A program made the translations under genes and the position numbers. This document shows, piece by piece, positions 61,583-64,000 of a DNA stretch of 64,000 nt. How positions within the stretch are numbered: position 1 is the stretch's first letter; every line of letters begins with the position of its first letter. The notes below the pieces were generated by a model, which ran no database searches, had not been told where the DNA came from, and worked only from the letters and a program-made list of their open reading frames with translations. Source of the stretch: Streptomyces sp. HmicA12 (GTDB lineage Bacteria > Actinomycetota > Actinomycetes > Streptomycetales > Streptomycetaceae); the NCBI RefSeq assembly GCF_000373565.1, contig NZ_KB891809.1:476240-540239 (forward strand), read 5' to 3'.

Positions 61583-62387
61583 CCTGCACCACCACCCGCC
61601 GCGTCGCCGCCCCCTGCATCAGCCGCCCCACGCCGAGGAGCCCGGCGCCCCACGCGGCCTGGAACAGATAGCTGCCCAGCAGGCCCCGGTCGGGATGCGT
61701 GCCCATCAGCACGTCGGCCGGGACCTGGAGCAGCGAGGACCAGGGCAGCGCGCGGGCGAGGTCGCCGATCGCGCCCGGGAAGACGTTCAGCGGCAGCAGC
61801 ATGCCGGAGAAGAGGGTGCCGACGATCCCGTACATCTGGGTCACCCCGCTGCCCTCCATCAGCCAGAACGAGGACAGCGCCACGAGATAGCGCAGCGCGA
61901 AGCTGACGACGCAGCCGAGCACGACCGCGACGAGGAAGGCGAGCCACCGCAACGGGTCCGTCGGCAGGGCGAGCGGGAAGACGAGCGCGCCGATCGCCAG
62001 CGGGACGACCCCGCGCCCGACGAGCTGGAACAGCGCCCGGCCGAGGTCCAGCGACAGCCACCAGCACTGCAGATCGACGGGCCGGTACAGGTCGACGGCG
62101 ATGTCCCCGCTGCGGATCCGGTCCATCAGCTCGACCTCGACCCCGGCCGGCATGCCGAGCATCATCACCGAGAAGAGGGCCTGCCCCACCCAGACGAAGG
62201 TGAGCGCCTGCGTCTGGTCGTAGCCGCCGAGGTGCGGGCGCTCGTCCCACAGCGCGACATACGCACAGGCGATGATCATGCCGAAGACGGTGTTGGTGAA
62301 GATCCCGGCGGCGGTGGCCGCACGATAAGTCGCGTAACGCCGCACTCCACTGGCGGCGACAGCCGCGTACAGCCGTAAAGATCCCAT
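61575..62387 (-). CDS. ABC-2 family permease (PF06182-like), subunit 1
   Basis: 270 residues, about six helices. RSGDIAVDLYRPVDLQCWWLSLDLGRALFQ aligns with the equivalent LVRPAPVL section of its partner. It pairs with the second permease and the ATPase as a three-gene exporter. ATG 62387 was chosen; 62429 is an in-frame alternative. Confidence 0.82.
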   Translation of the reverse strand: MGSLRLYAAVAASGVRRYATYRAATAAGIFTNTVFGMIIACAYVALWDERPHLGGYDQTQALTFVWVGQALFSVMMLGMPAGVEVELMDRIRSGDIAVDLYRPVDLQCWWLSLDLGRALFQLVGRGVVPLAIGALVFPLALPTDPLRWLAFLVAVVLGCVVSFALRYLVALSSFWLMEGSGVTQMYGIVGTLFSGMLLPLNVFPGAIGDLARALPWSSLLQVPADVLMGTHPDRGLLGSYLFQAAWGAGLLGVGRLMQGAATRRVVVQGG

Positions 62388-62507
62388 CGTCGGCACCCTA
62401 GGGGCGGCCTGGCCTCGCCTGCCATGCATTTTCTCAGCGATGTAGGAGGCTTGTGTGTCATACGAGGCGTTCGTGACGTACGACGCGAATCAGGAGTTCC
62501 ACAGGAC

Positions 62508-64000
62508 ATGAGCAGCGACGAGCCGGCCCAGCCTGAACAGCCCGCCGGGCAGCACAACGAGACGGACGAGCCCAAGCCCTCCAAGCGCCCCAGGCGCACG
62601 GGCTGGCGCCGGCTGATCCCCACCTGGCGCATGGTGCTCGGCACGGTCATCGGCTTCGTCCTGCTGTGCATCGGCCTGTTCGCGCTCGGCTACTTCCTCG
62701 TGGACATCCCGCCCGCCAACTCGGCGGCGACCGCGCAGAGCAACGTGTACCTGTACGCGGGCGGCACGCAGATCGCCCGCGACGGCGAGGTCAACCGGGA
62801 GAACGTCCAGCTCGCCCAGATCCCCAAGACCGTGCAGCACGCGGCGCTCGCCGCCGAGGACCGCGACTTCTACTCCGAGTCCGCGATCGACCCGAAGGCC
62901 ATGCTGCGCGCGGCCTGGAACACCGTCACCGGCAAGGGCAAGCAGTCGGGCTCCACCATCACGCAGCAGTACGTGAAGAACTACTACCTCGGCCAGGAAC
63001 AGACCGTCTCCCGGAAGGTGAAGGAGTTCTTCATCTCGATCAAGCTGGACCGCGAGGAGTCCAAGGACGAGATCCTGGAGGGCTACCTCAACACCAGCTA
63101 CTTCGGCCGCAACGCCTACGGCATCCAGGCCGCCTCCCAGGCCTACTACGGCGTCGACGTCGAAGAACTGACGACCGCTCAAGGCGCCTACCTGGCAGCC
63201 CTGCTGAACGCCCCGAGCGCCTACGACGTGATCGCGCACCCGGAGAACAAGGACAAGGCGCTGGCCCGCTGGAACTACGTGCTCGACGGCATGGTCAAGA
63301 AGAAGTGGCTCAGCGCCTCCGACCGGCAGAACATGACGTTCCCGATGCCGCAGGAGGCCAAGGGCCCGGCCGGGATGTCGGGACAGCGCGGCTACATCGT
63401 CCAGGCCGTGAAGGACTTCATCACCAGCAACAAGATCCTCGACGAGGACACCCTCGCCACCGGCGGCTACCGCATCACGACCACCCTGCAGAAGAAGAAG
63501 CAGGACGCCTTCGTGGACGCCGTCGACGACCAGCTCATGTCGAAGATCGACAAGAAGGCGCGCGACGCCGACAAGAACGTCCGCGCGGGCGGCGCCGCCA
63601 TCGACCCGGCCACCGGCAAGGTCCTCGCGATGTACGGCGGCGTCGACTACACGCAGCAGTACGTCAACAACGCCACCCGCCGCGACTACCAGGTCGGCTC
63701 GACCTTCAAGCCGTTCGTCTTCACCTCCGCCGTGGAGAACGGCTCGACGACGCAGGACGGCCGCGTCATCACCCCGAACACCATCTACGACGGCACCGAC
63801 AAACGCCCGGTCCAGGGCTGGGACGGCGGCTACTACGCCCCCGAGAACGAGGACGGCGTCTCCTACGGCAACATCACCGTCCGCACCGCCACCGACAAGT
63901 CCGTCAACTCCGTCTACGCGCAGATGGCCGTCGACGTCGGCTCGGACAAGGTCAAGCGGACCGCGGTCGACCTGGGCATCCCGGAGAACACCCCGGACCT
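62508..64000 (+). CDS. Class A penicillin-binding protein (GT51 + transpeptidase), truncated by window end
   Basis: 497 residues are present and the frame continues past 64000. A basic cytoplasmic N-terminus and one membrane helix (~41-65) precede the GT51 transglycosylase with catalytic Glu117 (LAAEDRDFY) and GSTITQQ (148-154). The transpeptidase begins near residue 350 with SxxK (Ser398-Lys401 in GSTFKP) and SxN (SVN, 465-467). The KTG motif lies beyond the end. It polymerises and cross-links peptidoglycan. Confidence 0.94.
   Translation, partial: MSSDEPAQPEQPAGQHNETDEPKPSKRPRRTGWRRLIPTWRMVLGTVIGFVLLCIGLFALGYFLVDIPPANSAATAQSNVYLYAGGTQIARDGEVNRENVQLAQIPKTVQHAALAAEDRDFYSESAIDPKAMLRAAWNTVTGKGKQSGSTITQQYVKNYYLGQEQTVSRKVKEFFISIKLDREESKDEILEGYLNTSYFGRNAYGIQAASQAYYGVDVEELTTAQGAYLAALLNAPSAYDVIAHPENKDKALARWNYVLDGMVKKKWLSASDRQNMTFPMPQEAKGPAGMSGQRGYIVQAVKDFITSNKILDEDTLATGGYRITTTLQKKKQDAFVDAVDDQLMSKIDKKARDADKNVRAGGAAIDPATGKVLAMYGGVDYTQQYVNNATRRDYQVGSTFKPFVFTSAVENGSTTQDGRVITPNTIYDGTDKRPVQGWDGGYYAPENEDGVSYGNITVRTATDKSVNSVYAQMAVDVGSDKVKRTAVDLGIPENTPD

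Overview
The window is high-GC actinobacterial chromosome, almost certainly Streptomyces. The evidence is the codon use, the dense genes with frequent ATGA/GTGA overlaps, DUF397/XRE/ATPase modules, a cslA-glxA-cslZ locus, mycothiol-type enzymes, class E and F sortases, and many copies of a GGGGCGCGGGGAACTGCGCG intergenic repeat. There is no rRNA operon, complete prophage, CRISPR array or recognisable secondary-metabolite cluster. It reads as core or conserved chromosome with one foreign-looking patch.

Layout. 1-5.7 kb: the end of an amidase, a DUF3830 protein, an ectoine-type polar amino-acid ABC importer (ehuBCDA) and an IclR regulator. 5.7-12.1 kb: two tRNA-Lys(CTT) genes in opposite orientation flank an acyl-CoA synthetase, a DUF3592 protein, a chitin/cellulose-active LPMO, an SPFH protein and an NlpC/P60-like peptidoglycan-binding protein. 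Two truncated copies of the tRNA 3' half follow the second tRNA. 12-18.1 kb: an FCD regulator, then cslA and glxA (hyphal-tip glycan synthesis and its radical copper oxidase), with the GH6 lipoprotein cslZ convergent to them.

18-29 kb: a GAF-ANTAR regulator, a class F sortase with a coupled secreted protein, then a phosphorus-acquisition block. That block has a HAD-IIA phosphatase, an exported alkaline-phosphatase-family enzyme, a 2-aminoethylphosphonate-type ABC importer and a GntR/UTRA regulator. Two promoters in it share a motif that may be the GntR operator. A cell-wall-anchored LAKTG protein follows. 29-42.5 kb: a ROK repressor divergent from a Gfo/Idh oxidoreductase plus heme-degrading-domain pair, an LAETG surface protein with a choice-of-anchor-A-like domain, an FAH-family hydrolase, a second YidC with DUF6412, an HxlR/MFS divergon with two operator-like palindromes, a sodium:solute symporter with its DUF3311 partner, a class E sortase, DUF3592 and a SEC-C protein.

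42.5-49.5 kb is the accessory-looking patch. A 1051-residue PLD nuclease/SF2 helicase/DUF3427 fusion has about 50% GC in stretches. It sits beside an ATP-binding protein, an XRE-DUF5753 regulator and a DUF397 protein, then a winged-helix protein and small hypotheticals. 49.5-64 kb: a sigma factor with a coupled membrane protein (9-bp minisatellite upstream), a mycothiol-dependent enzyme, a VOC protein carrying an in-frame minisatellite insertion, an AraC/DJ-1 regulator, an MFS porter, a DUF445 protein, an SGNH hydrolase, a DUF1707 protein, a three-gene ABC-2 exporter and the first 497 codons of a class A penicillin-binding protein that runs off the end.

A theme of the window is the cell surface: glycan synthesis and trimming (CslA, GlxA, CslZ, LPMO), sortases with LAxTG cargo, peptidoglycan enzymes and membrane insertion. 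All functional names are by recognition of motifs and family resemblance. No database search was run.
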